Source of the DNA: Streptomyces canus 299MFChir4.1 | Lineage (GTDB): Bacteria; Actinomycetota; Actinomycetes; Streptomycetales; Streptomycetaceae | Assembly: GCF_000383615.1 (NCBI RefSeq) | Contig: NZ_KB911591.1 | Coordinates: 80,669 to 144,668 of the forward strand | Direction: 5' to 3' | Length of the DNA: 64,000 nucleotides | In this document: positions 1 to 7,022 of the stretch, one piece after another | Position numbering within the stretch: position 1 is the first letter of the stretch | Layout of the letters: every line of letters starts with the position of its first letter | Position numbers and translations under genes: made by a program | Notes under the pieces: generated by a model | The model's input: only the letters and a program-made list of their open reading frames with translations | Told to the model about the DNA's origin: nothing | The model's database searches: none

Positions 1-842
1 GCGGGGAGGTTCCCGGTGATGACCTCGACGACCGTGTTGGAGATCAGGATGCCGACATGGTCGGAGGTCATCCCGAGCAGCATCATCAGCTCGCGGGACA
101 ACTCCTCGACGCTCAGGCCGGGATGGGAGGCGAGCAGATACGAGGGGAAGTCGTCGCCGGGCTCCTTCATCTTCCACGCGCCGAGTTCCGACAGCGTGGC
201 CAGCAGCCGCTCCAGGGCGGGCCCCGCGTCCGGACCGGCGTCCAGCACCCGCCACATGTCCATCAGCGCGTCGTCGTGCTGCGAGCCGGGGAAGCCGAGC
301 AGATGACTGGCGACCATGAGCGGCAGCGGCCGCGAGAACTGCGCGGACAGATCCGCCCATCCGGTACGGCCGCCCTGGGTGAGCAGGGAGATCAGTTCGT
401 CGGCGTCCCGGGTGATCTGCGCCTTGAGCCGCTTGGCCACCGGGTGCCGGGGGTCCTGGAAGGGCCGCAGGGCGGTGTCCCAGGCCACCTTCAGCCCCCG
501 GTAGCCCTCACCGCCCTGGATCAGCACATGGTTGACGTCCAGCGACGGCGCGAGCGGCCAGTCCTCGGGCAGCCGACCCTCGCGCCGCGCCCGCCAGTTC
601 TCCAGCCCCTTGGGCCAGGCATGGTCGTCACGGAGGACCTCGTAGGCCTCCTCGTAGCCCAGCACGAGCCAGACGGGCACTCCCAGCAGGTCGACCGGCG
701 CGACCGGGCCGTGTGCCTGGCGCAGCCGCTCGTACACGATCGACGGGTCCCGCTCGTAGTCCCGGGTCATGAGCGGTTCGAGGCTCATCGACTCCAGCGA
801 CTCGTGGCCGGCCGCCGATCCGCTGTCCAGTTGAACCCCCAT
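1..842 (-). CDS. Cytochrome P450, partial (C-terminus lies beyond the left edge)
   Basis: The 280 visible residues are the N-terminal two thirds of a bacterial cytochrome P450. A haem monooxygenase would take electrons from ferredoxin partners. The start is the ATG behind a GGAAGG ribosome site. Visible landmarks are the N-terminal beta region (VPVWLVLGYEEAYEVLRDD), the B'/C-helix area (NHVLIQGGEGYRGLKVAW), and an I-helix-like stretch ending LLGMTSDHVGILI about residue 255. That I-helix lacks the usual acid/Thr pair of the AGxET motif (it reads LGMTS), as in some atypical actinobacterial P450s such as those next to conservons. The EXXR and haem Cys loop are outside the window. The family call is firm. 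The subfamily (CYP157-like) is only a guess. Confidence 0.85.
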   Translation of the reverse strand, partial: MGVQLDSGSAAGHESLESMSLEPLMTRDYERDPSIVYERLRQAHGPVAPVDLLGVPVWLVLGYEEAYEVLRDDHAWPKGLENWRARREGRLPEDWPLAPSLDVNHVLIQGGEGYRGLKVAWDTALRPFQDPRHPVAKRLKAQITRDADELISLLTQGGRTGWADLSAQFSRPLPLMVASHLLGFPGSQHDDALMDMWRVLDAGPDAGPALERLLATLSELGAWKMKEPGDDFPSYLLASHPGLSVEELSRELMMLLGMTSDHVGILISNTVVEVITGNLP

Positions 843-955
843 GACTTCCTTCCCTCGGTCAGGCGCTACGCAAGAGTAATGTGACCCCCTGCGCTGCATC
901 CATGGCGGGGGGTGATTGTCGAGGCCTCGCTTGGGGAAGCCGGGGGAACGGCGAA

Positions 956-979
956 CGGCACCGTCCGAGGACGGTGCCG
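956..979 (-). terminator. Stem-loop terminator of the galactanase gene
   Basis: CGGCACCGTCC (956-966) pairs perfectly with GGACGGTGCCG (969-979), an 11-bp stem just beyond the TAG stop of the minus-strand galactanase. There is no T tract, as is common in Streptomyces. Confidence 0.75.
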
Positions 980-999
980 CTTTGGTGCGAAGTCGTCCC

Positions 1000-2121
1000 C
1001 TACGGGGTCCACTTGATGTTCGGGTTCACATTGCCGGTCCAGTTGAAGACGGCCATGTTGTCCCAGCCGTTGCCGCTGTTGTTGATGTCGGCCGGGTTCC
1101 AGCCGTTGCCGGTCACGGCGTACCAGGTGGGCTCCCAGTAGAAGACCCCGATCGCCCCGTTGCCGCGGGCCGCGTTCTGCACGGCGGTGAAGTTGTCCGC
1201 CTGGCCCTGCCAGCTGAGCGGGTAGCCCGAGCAGCCCGTCGTGATGGAGTTGGCCGTGCCGTCCGCGTTGGCCGAGGTGAACGGGTAGGCCGTCTCGGCG
1301 ATGACGACGTCCTTGCCGTACCGGGACTTCATGTCGGACACGACACTGCCCATGTTGGCGATCGTGCCGTGCCACGGGCAGTAGTAGGAGAGCCCGGTGA
1401 TGTCCCAGTTGACGCCCTTGGCCTTGATGCCGTCGTAGAACCAGCGGGCGTTGGCGTCACTGTCGGCGTCGGCGGTGTGGATGATCACCTGGGTGCCGCT
1501 GTTGCACGCCTTGGTCGCGTTGTAACCCGACTTGAGCAGCAGGCTCAGGTTGGTGAAGTCGTTGTTGACGACCTTGCCCTCGTTCCACAGCATGCCGACG
1601 TTGATCTCGTTGCCGATCTGCACGCTGTCCGGGGTGGTGCCCTGCGACGTGAGGCTGTTGCAGACGTCGTACGTGTAGTTGTAGACGTCGGTCTGCAACT
1701 GGCCGATGGTGTGGCCGGCCCATGCAGCGGGCTTGTTCTGGTTGCCCGGGTCCGCCCAGGTGTCCGAGTAGTGGAAGTCGACCAGCAGCTTCAGCCCCTT
1801 GGCCTTCACCTGCTTCGCGTACGACAGCACCTTGGCCCTGTTGTTGTAGCCGCCGGCGGGGTTGTTCCACACCCGCAGGCGGACGTAGTTGACGCCGAGG
1901 CCCTTGAGGATGTCCAGCGGGTCCTTGGCGGTGCCGCTCGCGTCGTAGTACTTGGCACCGAGGTCGAGGGCGCGCTGGGCGGTCGAGACATCGGCGCCGC
2001 GCATGGTGAGCGTCCCGGCGGCGGAGGCGCTGGTTGACGTGGTGAGCAGGGATGCGGGCAGGGCGAGTGCCGCCAGGAGCATGGCGGCCCTCGCGAGGCG
2101 GCGCGGACCTGTGACGGTCAT
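1000..2121 (-). CDS. Secreted arabinogalactan endo-beta-1,4-galactanase (GH53)
   Basis: This enzyme hydrolyses beta-1,4-galactan side chains of pectin outside the cell. The 373-residue protein starts at the ATG four bases after AAGGAGGT (2126-2133). An in-frame ATG 27 bases upstream has no ribosome site. Residues 1-34 form a signal peptide (basic start, hydrophobic core, ASA cleavage region). The rest is a single GH53 TIM barrel: RGADVS near the start, NYVRLRVWNNP, DFHYSDTWADPG, the acid/base Glu in GNEINVGMLW (about 168) and the nucleophile Glu in IAETAYP (about 273). It ends without an extra binding domain. A LacI-type operator overlaps its promoter, so sugar-responsive repression is likely. 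A hairpin ends the transcript. Confidence 0.95.
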   Translation of the reverse strand: MTVTGPRRLARAAMLLAALALPASLLTTSTSASAAGTLTMRGADVSTAQRALDLGAKYYDASGTAKDPLDILKGLGVNYVRLRVWNNPAGGYNNRAKVLSYAKQVKAKGLKLLVDFHYSDTWADPGNQNKPAAWAGHTIGQLQTDVYNYTYDVCNSLTSQGTTPDSVQIGNEINVGMLWNEGKVVNNDFTNLSLLLKSGYNATKACNSGTQVIIHTADADSDANARWFYDGIKAKGVNWDITGLSYYCPWHGTIANMGSVVSDMKSRYGKDVVIAETAYPFTSANADGTANSITTGCSGYPLSWQGQADNFTAVQNAARGNGAIGVFYWEPTWYAVTGNGWNPADINNSGNGWDNMAVFNWTGNVNPNIKWTP

Positions 2122-2160
2122 CCCGACCTCCTTGTCTGACATGGCCATGTGAATGAAGAC

Positions 2161-2174
2161 TGGGAACGCTCACA
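2161..2174. promoter_or_regulatory. LacI-family operator at the galactanase promoter
   Basis: TGGGAACGCTCACA matches 12 of 14 positions of the palindrome TGGGAGCGCTCCCA bound by CebR-type LacI regulators in Streptomyces (consensus recalled from the literature). It overlaps the -10 box and lies 40 bp before the galactanase start, where binding would block transcription. No LacI gene is in the window. Confidence 0.75.
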
Positions 2175-2200
2175 GTAGGAGTCGGTGTCAGGGTTGTAAA
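2172..2200 (-). promoter_or_regulatory. Predicted vegetative promoter of the galactanase gene
   Basis: On the minus strand TTTACA (2195-2200) and TACTGT (2172-2177) are separated by 17 bases, a good match to a housekeeping sigma promoter. Confidence 0.6.
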
Positions 2201-2257
2201 TACATGCGTCGGGCGCATTTCCGCATGGTTAAAGAGGTGCCGGCTAAGCGCCTTTCA

Positions 2258-2271
2258 TGTGTACGTACACA
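2258..2271. promoter_or_regulatory. Perfect 14-bp palindrome upstream of the HTH cassette
   Basis: TGTGTACGTACACA is its own reverse complement. It sits 77 bp before the small HTH gene, a plausible autoregulatory operator for one of the cassette's three predicted DNA-binding proteins. Confidence 0.45.
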
Positions 2272-2298
2272 GATCCGGTGCGTACTCCCGCTGCCCTC

Positions 2299-2315
2299 TA
2301 TGCGTGTCGCGCATA
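2299..2315. promoter_or_regulatory. Inverted repeat TATGCG-N5-CGCATA before the HTH cassette
   Basis: Perfect 6-bp arms around TGTCG, 33 bp before the first cassette start. It is a second candidate operator in the same leader. Confidence 0.4.
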
Positions 2316-2347
2316 CCCGGTGCGCCCGGAGTGGTAGGTTCCACGCC

Positions 2348-2653
2348 ATGCGGATGACGCTCGACGAGCGGGTGCGGTCGGCGGTGGCCGCCCTGCTGTA
2401 CGCGACCGGTGAGTCGCAGACGGAACTGGCCTGCGCGCTGGGGGTGAGCCAGGCGCAGGTGAGCCGCCGTCAGTCCGGCACCGCCGCCTGGAGCCTGGCC
2501 GACTGCGACGCGGTCGCCGCGCACTACGGCATCGATCCGCTGGACCTCCTGGCCGGTCCGACCCGGGCCACCGAGACACTGCCCGCCCAGCGGCGCCGCG
2601 TCCCCGGCCGTGTGGGACGCCCCGCGGCCGCTCCGGACGGGGGAGTGCGATGA
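2348..2653 (+). CDS. Small HTH DNA-binding protein, first gene of Tap/Tpg-like cassette
   Basis: A 101-residue protein with an XRE/Cro-like helix-turn-helix at about residues 5-60 (LLYATGESQTELACALGVSQ, then QVSRRQSG and a Trp-Ser-Leu stretch). The tail is short, basic and low in complexity. I do not recognise a named family. The chosen ATG follows a GGTAGGTTCC stretch; a second ATG two codons later is possible. The stop overlaps the start of the next gene as ATGA, so the two are translationally coupled. Two palindromes lie just upstream. Its role is probably control of, or DNA binding within, the three-gene cassette; this is inferred from order alone. Confidence 0.75.
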   Translation: MRMTLDERVRSAVAALLYATGESQTELACALGVSQAQVSRRQSGTAAWSLADCDAVAAHYGIDPLDLLAGPTRATETLPAQRRRVPGRVGRPAAAPDGGVR

Positions 2654-4116
2654 CCGACTTCGACGCGATCGACGCGCTGCTCGCCGAGGCGAAGCAGGAG
2701 GTCCCGCTGCCACCGGTCGAGGAACGGCGCGCCCTGCGCGAGGAACTGAACGTCTCGCGCGCCCAGCTCGCGAAGGTCCTGGACGTCAGCGCCTCGACGG
2801 TGGGCGGCTGGGAGTCGGGACGGGAACCGAGCGGGCAAGTGCGGGAGAAGTACGCGTACTTCCTGGAGGGGGCACGGACGAAGCTGGCGGCCGCGGACCC
2901 CGTCGACGACGTGGCGGACGCCGAGGAGGAGGCGGGCCTCGACGACGTCGACGTGCTCCCCGAGCCGCGGCCCTGCGTCCTGTGCGGTCGGCCGGCCCGT
3001 CACCAGGTCGAGGGCTTTCCGCAGCACCTGGATTCCGCTGACTGCGCGTCCGGCGAACCCGCGCAACCGGTGCCCCCCGCACCCGAGGAAGCGCCGCGCA
3101 GTCCCGCCGCCCCCACCGCACGCGCGGTGAAGGTCGTGCCCGTCGGACGCCGGGTGCAGCCCGCCGACACCCCGGACCTGATCGCCTCCGCCGTGGCGGC
3201 CGCGCTCGACCAGTACTCCGGCGACGTGGAGGCGGCGACCGCAGCGCTGGTCAAGCGGGCGATCCCGGACGCGATGGCGCTCCTCGACGACAGCCGCAAG
3301 GGCGGCCGGTACGACATCGTCGCCCACCCCTGGCTGCCCGACATCCTGCGCAAGCAGACCGCGCGCGGTGCCGACCAGATCTGGGAGGCCCGCCCCAAGT
3401 GGACCAGGCCCGAACTCCCGCCCGGCGAACACGAGGTGACCGCGCTCGACGTCAACGGCGCCTACCTGTCCGCGCTCAAGACCCACCTGCCGATCGGCCA
3501 GTTGGAGCACTCCACCGGCGGCGACCACGACCGCCGCCGCGCCGGCGTCCATCTGATCACCCCGCCGGACTGGGACCACGACGCCTACCTGCCGAACCCG
3601 CTGGGCAGCCGGGACGAGCCGGGCCCGCTGTGGGTGACCGAGCCGTCCCTGCGTCTGCTGCTGCGCCTGTCCGGCCCGAGGTACGGGCTGTGCGACCCTC
3701 CGGAGATCCACGAGTCCTGGACCTCCGGTGCCACCGAGAACCTCCTGGAGAAGTTCCGCATCGCCCTCAAGGACGCCCGCGACCGGGCGATCGCCGAGGA
3801 CGACGAGGTGACCCTCGAGTACGTGAAGGCCATGTACAGCAAGTTCGTCTCCACGATGGGGGAGTCGAACTACAACCGGGAGCTGTATCGCGCCGACTGG
3901 ATGCATCTCATCCGCTCCCAGGCCTTCGTGAACCTGTGGTGGAAGGCGCACCGGGCCTATGACGAGGGCCTGACGGTCGTCCGGGCGATGGGAACCGACG
4001 AGCTGCACGTGGCCGGTGACTGGCGTGCGGTGTTCGCCGAGGGGCGCGGTGTCACCGAGGTGAAGGTCAAGGACGTGTACACCGTCGGCACCGAGCCGTC
4101 GAACGGATCGGAGTGA
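2650..4116 (+). CDS. XRE-HTH and zinc-knuckle protein resembling telomere-associated protein Tap
   Basis: A 488-residue protein. Residues 25-75 are an XRE helix-turn-helix (REELNVSRAQLAKVLDVSAS, then TVGGWESGREP). Around residues 108-135 is a possible zinc knuckle: CVLC, then His residues, then Cys in SADC. From about residue 262 a larger domain begins with VTALDVNGAYLSALKTHLPI. It includes YLPNPLG, PGPLWVTEP and a conserved-looking YVKAMYSKFVSTMGES region. An N-terminal HTH, an optional Cys/His knuckle and a late DVNxA/Y domain match what I recall of Streptomyces telomere-associated proteins, which bind the folded 3' end of linear replicons and recruit the terminal protein. This one is shorter than the roughly 740-residue Tap. 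It is coupled to the gene before and lies 9 nt before a Tpg-like gene. The Tap call is inference. Confidence 0.6.
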   Translation: MTDFDAIDALLAEAKQEVPLPPVEERRALREELNVSRAQLAKVLDVSASTVGGWESGREPSGQVREKYAYFLEGARTKLAAADPVDDVADAEEEAGLDDVDVLPEPRPCVLCGRPARHQVEGFPQHLDSADCASGEPAQPVPPAPEEAPRSPAAPTARAVKVVPVGRRVQPADTPDLIASAVAAALDQYSGDVEAATAALVKRAIPDAMALLDDSRKGGRYDIVAHPWLPDILRKQTARGADQIWEARPKWTRPELPPGEHEVTALDVNGAYLSALKTHLPIGQLEHSTGGDHDRRRAGVHLITPPDWDHDAYLPNPLGSRDEPGPLWVTEPSLRLLLRLSGPRYGLCDPPEIHESWTSGATENLLEKFRIALKDARDRAIAEDDEVTLEYVKAMYSKFVSTMGESNYNRELYRADWMHLIRSQAFVNLWWKAHRAYDEGLTVVRAMGTDELHVAGDWRAVFAEGRGVTEVKVKDVYTVGTEPSNGSE

Positions 4117-4125
4117 GGAGACAGG

Positions 4126-4699
4126 GTGCCGGAGAGGAACATCGAGTTCGGGAAGTACGGGGCTCGGGGCATCAGGGGGCACGAGGCCGTGGCCCGGCAG
4201 CTCGACGCGCTCGCCACGTTCATCGCCAGCCCCATCACCACCCGGCGTGGCCTGCTGGCCCGGCTGCACTACCTCACCCGTACCGAACACGCCCGGGCCA
4301 CCGCCCGCGAGGCGGGCCTCACGGTCACCGACCGCGCGCTGAAGGCGTGGCTGGAGGAGCGCCGCAGCCCCTCGAAGCGCAACCTGGAGAAGATCGAGAG
4401 CGCGTACCGCACCGTGCGCCGGCAGAACGTCGCGCGGTACCTGCTCGTACGTCTGACCCGTGAAGGCCGCGGCACGCGGGTCGAGTTCCACCCGCTCAAC
4501 CAGAGCCGGGTGCCCCGCACCCGCCAACGGGCCGTCGAGTACCGCACCCTGAACGTCCGTCACTGGGACCGCGTCGTACAGGCATGGGCCGCGGGCGACG
4601 ACGCCGCGCTCGACGAGGCATGGGTGAACGACGTCGTGGTCGATCTCGGCAGCCAGTGGAGAGTACGAGTTCGTGACCGCGATCGGGTTCGCTGCCTGA
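4126..4699 (+). CDS. Tpg-like HTH protein, carries a one-base frameshift near its 3' end
   Basis: GTG start behind GAGGAG. About 190 residues if the frame is repaired. The visible order is an N-terminal helix-rich part (ITTRRGLLARLHYLTRTEH), a middle HTH (AREAGLTVTDRALKAWLEER, then RSPSKRNLEKIESAYR) and a C-terminal part ending ...WVNDVVVDLGSQW. This size and order resemble Streptomyces terminal proteins (Tpg, about 185 residues, HTH in the middle), which cap linear DNA ends and prime end patching; no clear sequence identity was seen. After Trp at 4657-4659 the frame would run on for 75 odd residues antisense to the protease gene. Dropping base A4660 gives EYEFVTAIGFAA and a stop at 4697-4699, a natural ending. 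The shift is either a real mutation or a sequence error. Confidence 0.55.
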
Positions 4700-4759
4700 G
4701 GTGGCCCGCGGGCAGCCCCGACCTCGACGCGAGCCGGACGCCTGTCGCTGTGTACGACC

Positions 4760-5554
4760 TCAGTGCGTGGGAATGCCCAGATCCGCGGCGACCGAGTCCG
4801 CGCGGACGAAGACGGACACCGGGAACTGCTCGTCGCAGTACTTGTTGCCGGACGACACGATTCCCACGACCTTGCCGCCGCTGATCAGCGGCCCGCCGGA
4901 GTCCCCGGGGCAGATGCTGTCGGTCGTACCGGGACGGGGCATGCCGCACAGCATCTCGGCGGGGTCGGTGTCGGGGTCGGTGTACGGCCGGCAGGCGGCG
5001 AGGGGAGAGAGGACGAGCTTGGTCTGCTTGAGCCTGGTTCCGCCGATGCCGGGCCCGGTGCGTCCCCAGCCGAGCACGGTGGCCTTCCGGCCGTCGGCCA
5101 CCAGCTTGCCGTCCTGGGGGCCGGCCACCGGGATCGTCCGGTACGGCATCGGCCGGTCCAGGGAGAGGACGGCGGCGTCGTGGGCGTAACCGGGCCCGCC
5201 GTACCGCGAGTCCAGCCTGGCCGACGTGACCGCCCGCTCCGTGCCGTCGGTGCCGTCCACCCGGGTGCGGCCGCCGACGACCGTCAGCGTGGACACATCG
5301 CCGGCGCTCTCCACGCAGTGGGCGGCCGTGAGCACCTTCGTGGGCGCGACGAGGGTGCCACCGCAGAACTGCCTGCCCTCCAACTCGATCAACATCGCGT
5401 ACGGCCGGGCCTTCGTGGTGGCCGGGCCACCGCCCTTGATCGCGGAGGCGGGAGTGGCGGTGGACCAGAGTGCGGCCGCGGCGAGCACGGCGGTGGTGAC
5501 GACGGCGGCCGTACGCGTTCCGGGACGGGTGGCTCCGGCGGAGCGGATCGACAT
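4760..5554 (-). CDS. Secreted trypsin-like serine protease (S1A)
   Basis: A 264-residue secreted peptidase. The start ATG follows CAGGGGGAA. Residues 1-40 are a signal peptide (basic start, AAVVTTAVLAAAALWSTA core, ASA site), followed by a short propeptide and the mature-end-like IKGGGPA. The triad is His in TAAHC (about 80), Asp in HDAAVL (about 121) and Ser in PGDSGGP (about 217). The Asp in TDSICPGDSGG sits at the specificity-pocket position, so cleavage after Lys/Arg is expected. Four or more Cys residues fit the usual disulphides. It is transcribed alone, convergent with the Tpg-like gene, 60 bp from its repaired stop. Confidence 0.93.
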   Translation of the reverse strand: MSIRSAGATRPGTRTAAVVTTAVLAAAALWSTATPASAIKGGGPATTKARPYAMLIELEGRQFCGGTLVAPTKVLTAAHCVESAGDVSTLTVVGGRTRVDGTDGTERAVTSARLDSRYGGPGYAHDAAVLSLDRPMPYRTIPVAGPQDGKLVADGRKATVLGWGRTGPGIGGTRLKQTKLVLSPLAACRPYTDPDTDPAEMLCGMPRPGTTDSICPGDSGGPLISGGKVVGIVSSGNKYCDEQFPVSVFVRADSVAADLGIPTH

Positions 5555-5685
5555 CGCGGTTCCCCCTGAACTGCTTGGCACGGGGCGTGGATCGGCCCCG
5601 CGTGGTGTGGTCGGTGGGGAGGACGAGCGTCGGGGGCCCGTCGGTTTCGCGGAACGCCGTGTCGCGGTCCGCGTTCGTCGGACGT

Positions 5686-5811
5686 TCAGGCGTCCGCCGC
5701 CGGTCGCCGTCGCAGGGGGAGGATCTGGAACGGCCCCGGTCTGGCCCGGGCCACCTCCGACGGCGGCACCGACCGCAGGTCGTAGGCCCCCTCCCCGCCG
5801 CCCTGACGCAT
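5686..5811 (-). CDS. Possible 41-residue small protein downstream of the SDR gene
   Basis: An ATG-initiated reading frame of 41 codons begins 9 nt after the SDR stop on the same strand and ends in TGA. The product is Gly-rich at the start, then YDLRSVPPSEVARARP and an Arg-rich end. No ribosome site is evident, so it could be translated only by read-on from the SDR gene, or be chance. It occupies half of the otherwise empty 266-bp gap between the SDR and protease genes. I recognise no family. Confidence 0.25.
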   Translation of the reverse strand: MRQGGGEGAYDLRSVPPSEVARARPGPFQILPLRRRPAADA

Positions 5812-5820
5812 CACCGGCTC

Positions 5821-6561
5821 TCAGGTCAGGTTCAGGCCGCCGTCCAGCACGATGACCTCACCGGTCAGATAGCCGCTGCCGATCACCGACGCCACCAGGT
5901 CGGCCACGTCATCGGGTCGCGCCGGGCGGTGCATCGGCGCACGTTCCCGCCACAGCTCGTGCGCCTGGGCCCAGTCCTTCGTCATCGGCGTGTCCACGAG
6001 GCCCGGCGCCACCGCGTTCACCCGCACGTCGGGCCCGAGCGCGGACGCGAGCAGCCGGGTCACGTGGTTGAGCGCGGCCTTGCTCGCCGCGTACGGCACC
6101 GAGGAACCCTTGGGCCGTACGCCGGCGTGGCTGGTGATGTTGACGATGCTGCCGCCCCCGGGGGACCGCCGTAGCGCCGGAAGGGCCGCGGTGCACAGCA
6201 CCCAGGGCGCGATGAGGTTGACCTCCAGCAGTTCCCGCCAGTCCGCCGCAGTCGCCGCCGCGAGGTCCGCGTGCGGGATGGGCCGACTGATGCCCGCGTT
6301 GTTCACCAGCACGTCCAGCCGCCCGAACTGGTCCAGCGCCCTCTCGACCAGCCCCCGGGCCTCGTCCTCGACGCCGAGGTCCGCCTGGACGTAGGCCCCG
6401 CCGAGCTCCGCCGCCAGCGCCCGCCCGGCCTCAGCGCTGCGTCGCGAGTGCACGACGACCCGCGTCCCGTCCGCCGCGAGCCGCCGTACGACGGCCTCGC
6501 CGATCCCCGACGTGGACCCGGTGACCAGGGCGACGGGCCGGTCTCCTGCTTCGATGCTCAT
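5821..6561 (-). CDS. Short-chain dehydrogenase/reductase (classical SDR)
   Basis: A 246-residue cytosolic NAD(P)-dependent oxidoreductase. It shows TGSTSGIGE at residues 12-20 for cofactor binding, NNAG at about 86, the catalytic Ser in the ITSHAG region, YAASK (about 155) and the PG/DTPM loop. It ends in VIVLDGGLNLT, typical of 3-ketoacyl-reductase-like SDRs. Arg follows shortly after the second beta strand (VVVHSRRS), which suggests NADPH. The substrate cannot be told. The ATG has no clear ribosome site and may be leaderless. It faces away from an imine-reductase remnant, which hints that deletion or rearrangement shaped this spot. Confidence 0.9.
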   Translation of the reverse strand: MSIEAGDRPVALVTGSTSGIGEAVVRRLAADGTRVVVHSRRSAEAGRALAAELGGAYVQADLGVEDEARGLVERALDQFGRLDVLVNNAGISRPIPHADLAAATAADWRELLEVNLIAPWVLCTAALPALRRSPGGGSIVNITSHAGVRPKGSSVPYAASKAALNHVTRLLASALGPDVRVNAVAPGLVDTPMTKDWAQAHELWRERAPMHRPARPDDVADLVASVIGSGYLTGEVIVLDGGLNLT

Positions 6562-6676
6562 GACAGTGGATCTTGTCACGGCGCGCCCGAAGCAGGTCCA
6601 CGGACAACGGTCAGTAGCCGGGCCCCGGGGCCCGCGCGGCGGTCGAGCGACCACGGCGCACCACGCCGTCGACCCC

Positions 6677-6952
6677 GTGTCGCTCGCCCCGCTGCTCGCC
6701 GACTGGCTGGTCGCGACGGCCCCGGCCGTCCACCGGACCGCCGACCAGCTGCGCGGCGGCGACTACACCCAAGGGGTCGTCTCCAGCCTCGCCATGCAGG
6801 TGGCCGGCACTCCGGCCTTCCTGAGCACCGCCGAAGAGCAGGGCGTCAGTCCGGAACTGGTCCGCCCCTACTTCGAGTTGATGCGCCGTCGGCTGGCCGA
6901 GGGCGGCGGGGAGGAGGACCTGACGGGCGTGATCGACCTGCTGGTGCGCTGA
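6677..6952 (+). pseudogene. C-terminal remnant of an imine reductase / 6PGDH-like oxidoreductase
   Basis: About 91 codons matching the all-helical C-terminal half of NAD(P)-dependent imine reductases/reductive aminases: LAPLLADWLVATAPAVHRTA, a residue run around YTQGVVSSLAMQV, EEQGVSPELVRPYFELMRR and GGEEDLTGVIDLL. A full enzyme is about 290-300 residues with an N-terminal Rossmann domain. Here the sequence before it is low-complexity and runs into the SDR promoter, so the cofactor domain is gone. A GTG at 6677 could still start a short product, but no ribosome site is seen. A strong hairpin follows the stop. Confidence 0.6.
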
Positions 6953-6984
6953 CGGTCGCTGGCCGCCTGGGCCGCACCGGTCCT

Positions 6985-7014
6985 CGGCCGTGCGGGCAGG
7001 CGCCCGCACGGCCG
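6985..7014. terminator. Bidirectional stem-loop terminator
   Basis: CGGCCGTGCGGGC (6985-6997) pairs perfectly with GCCCGCACGGCCG (7002-7014) around an AGGC loop. It lies between the plus-strand reductase remnant and the convergent methyltransferase gene. Confidence 0.8.
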
Positions 7015-7022
7015 ACGCCGGG

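Noticed and set aside
2119..2148. Upstream ATG of the galactanase at 2148
   Set aside because: It has no ribosome site, whereas the ATG at 2121 follows a near-perfect AAGGAGGT and begins a normal signal peptide.
4700..4884. Zero-frame extension of the Tpg-like gene
   Set aside because: The tail is Arg-rich, antisense to the conserved 3' end of the protease gene, and disappears if one base is skipped.
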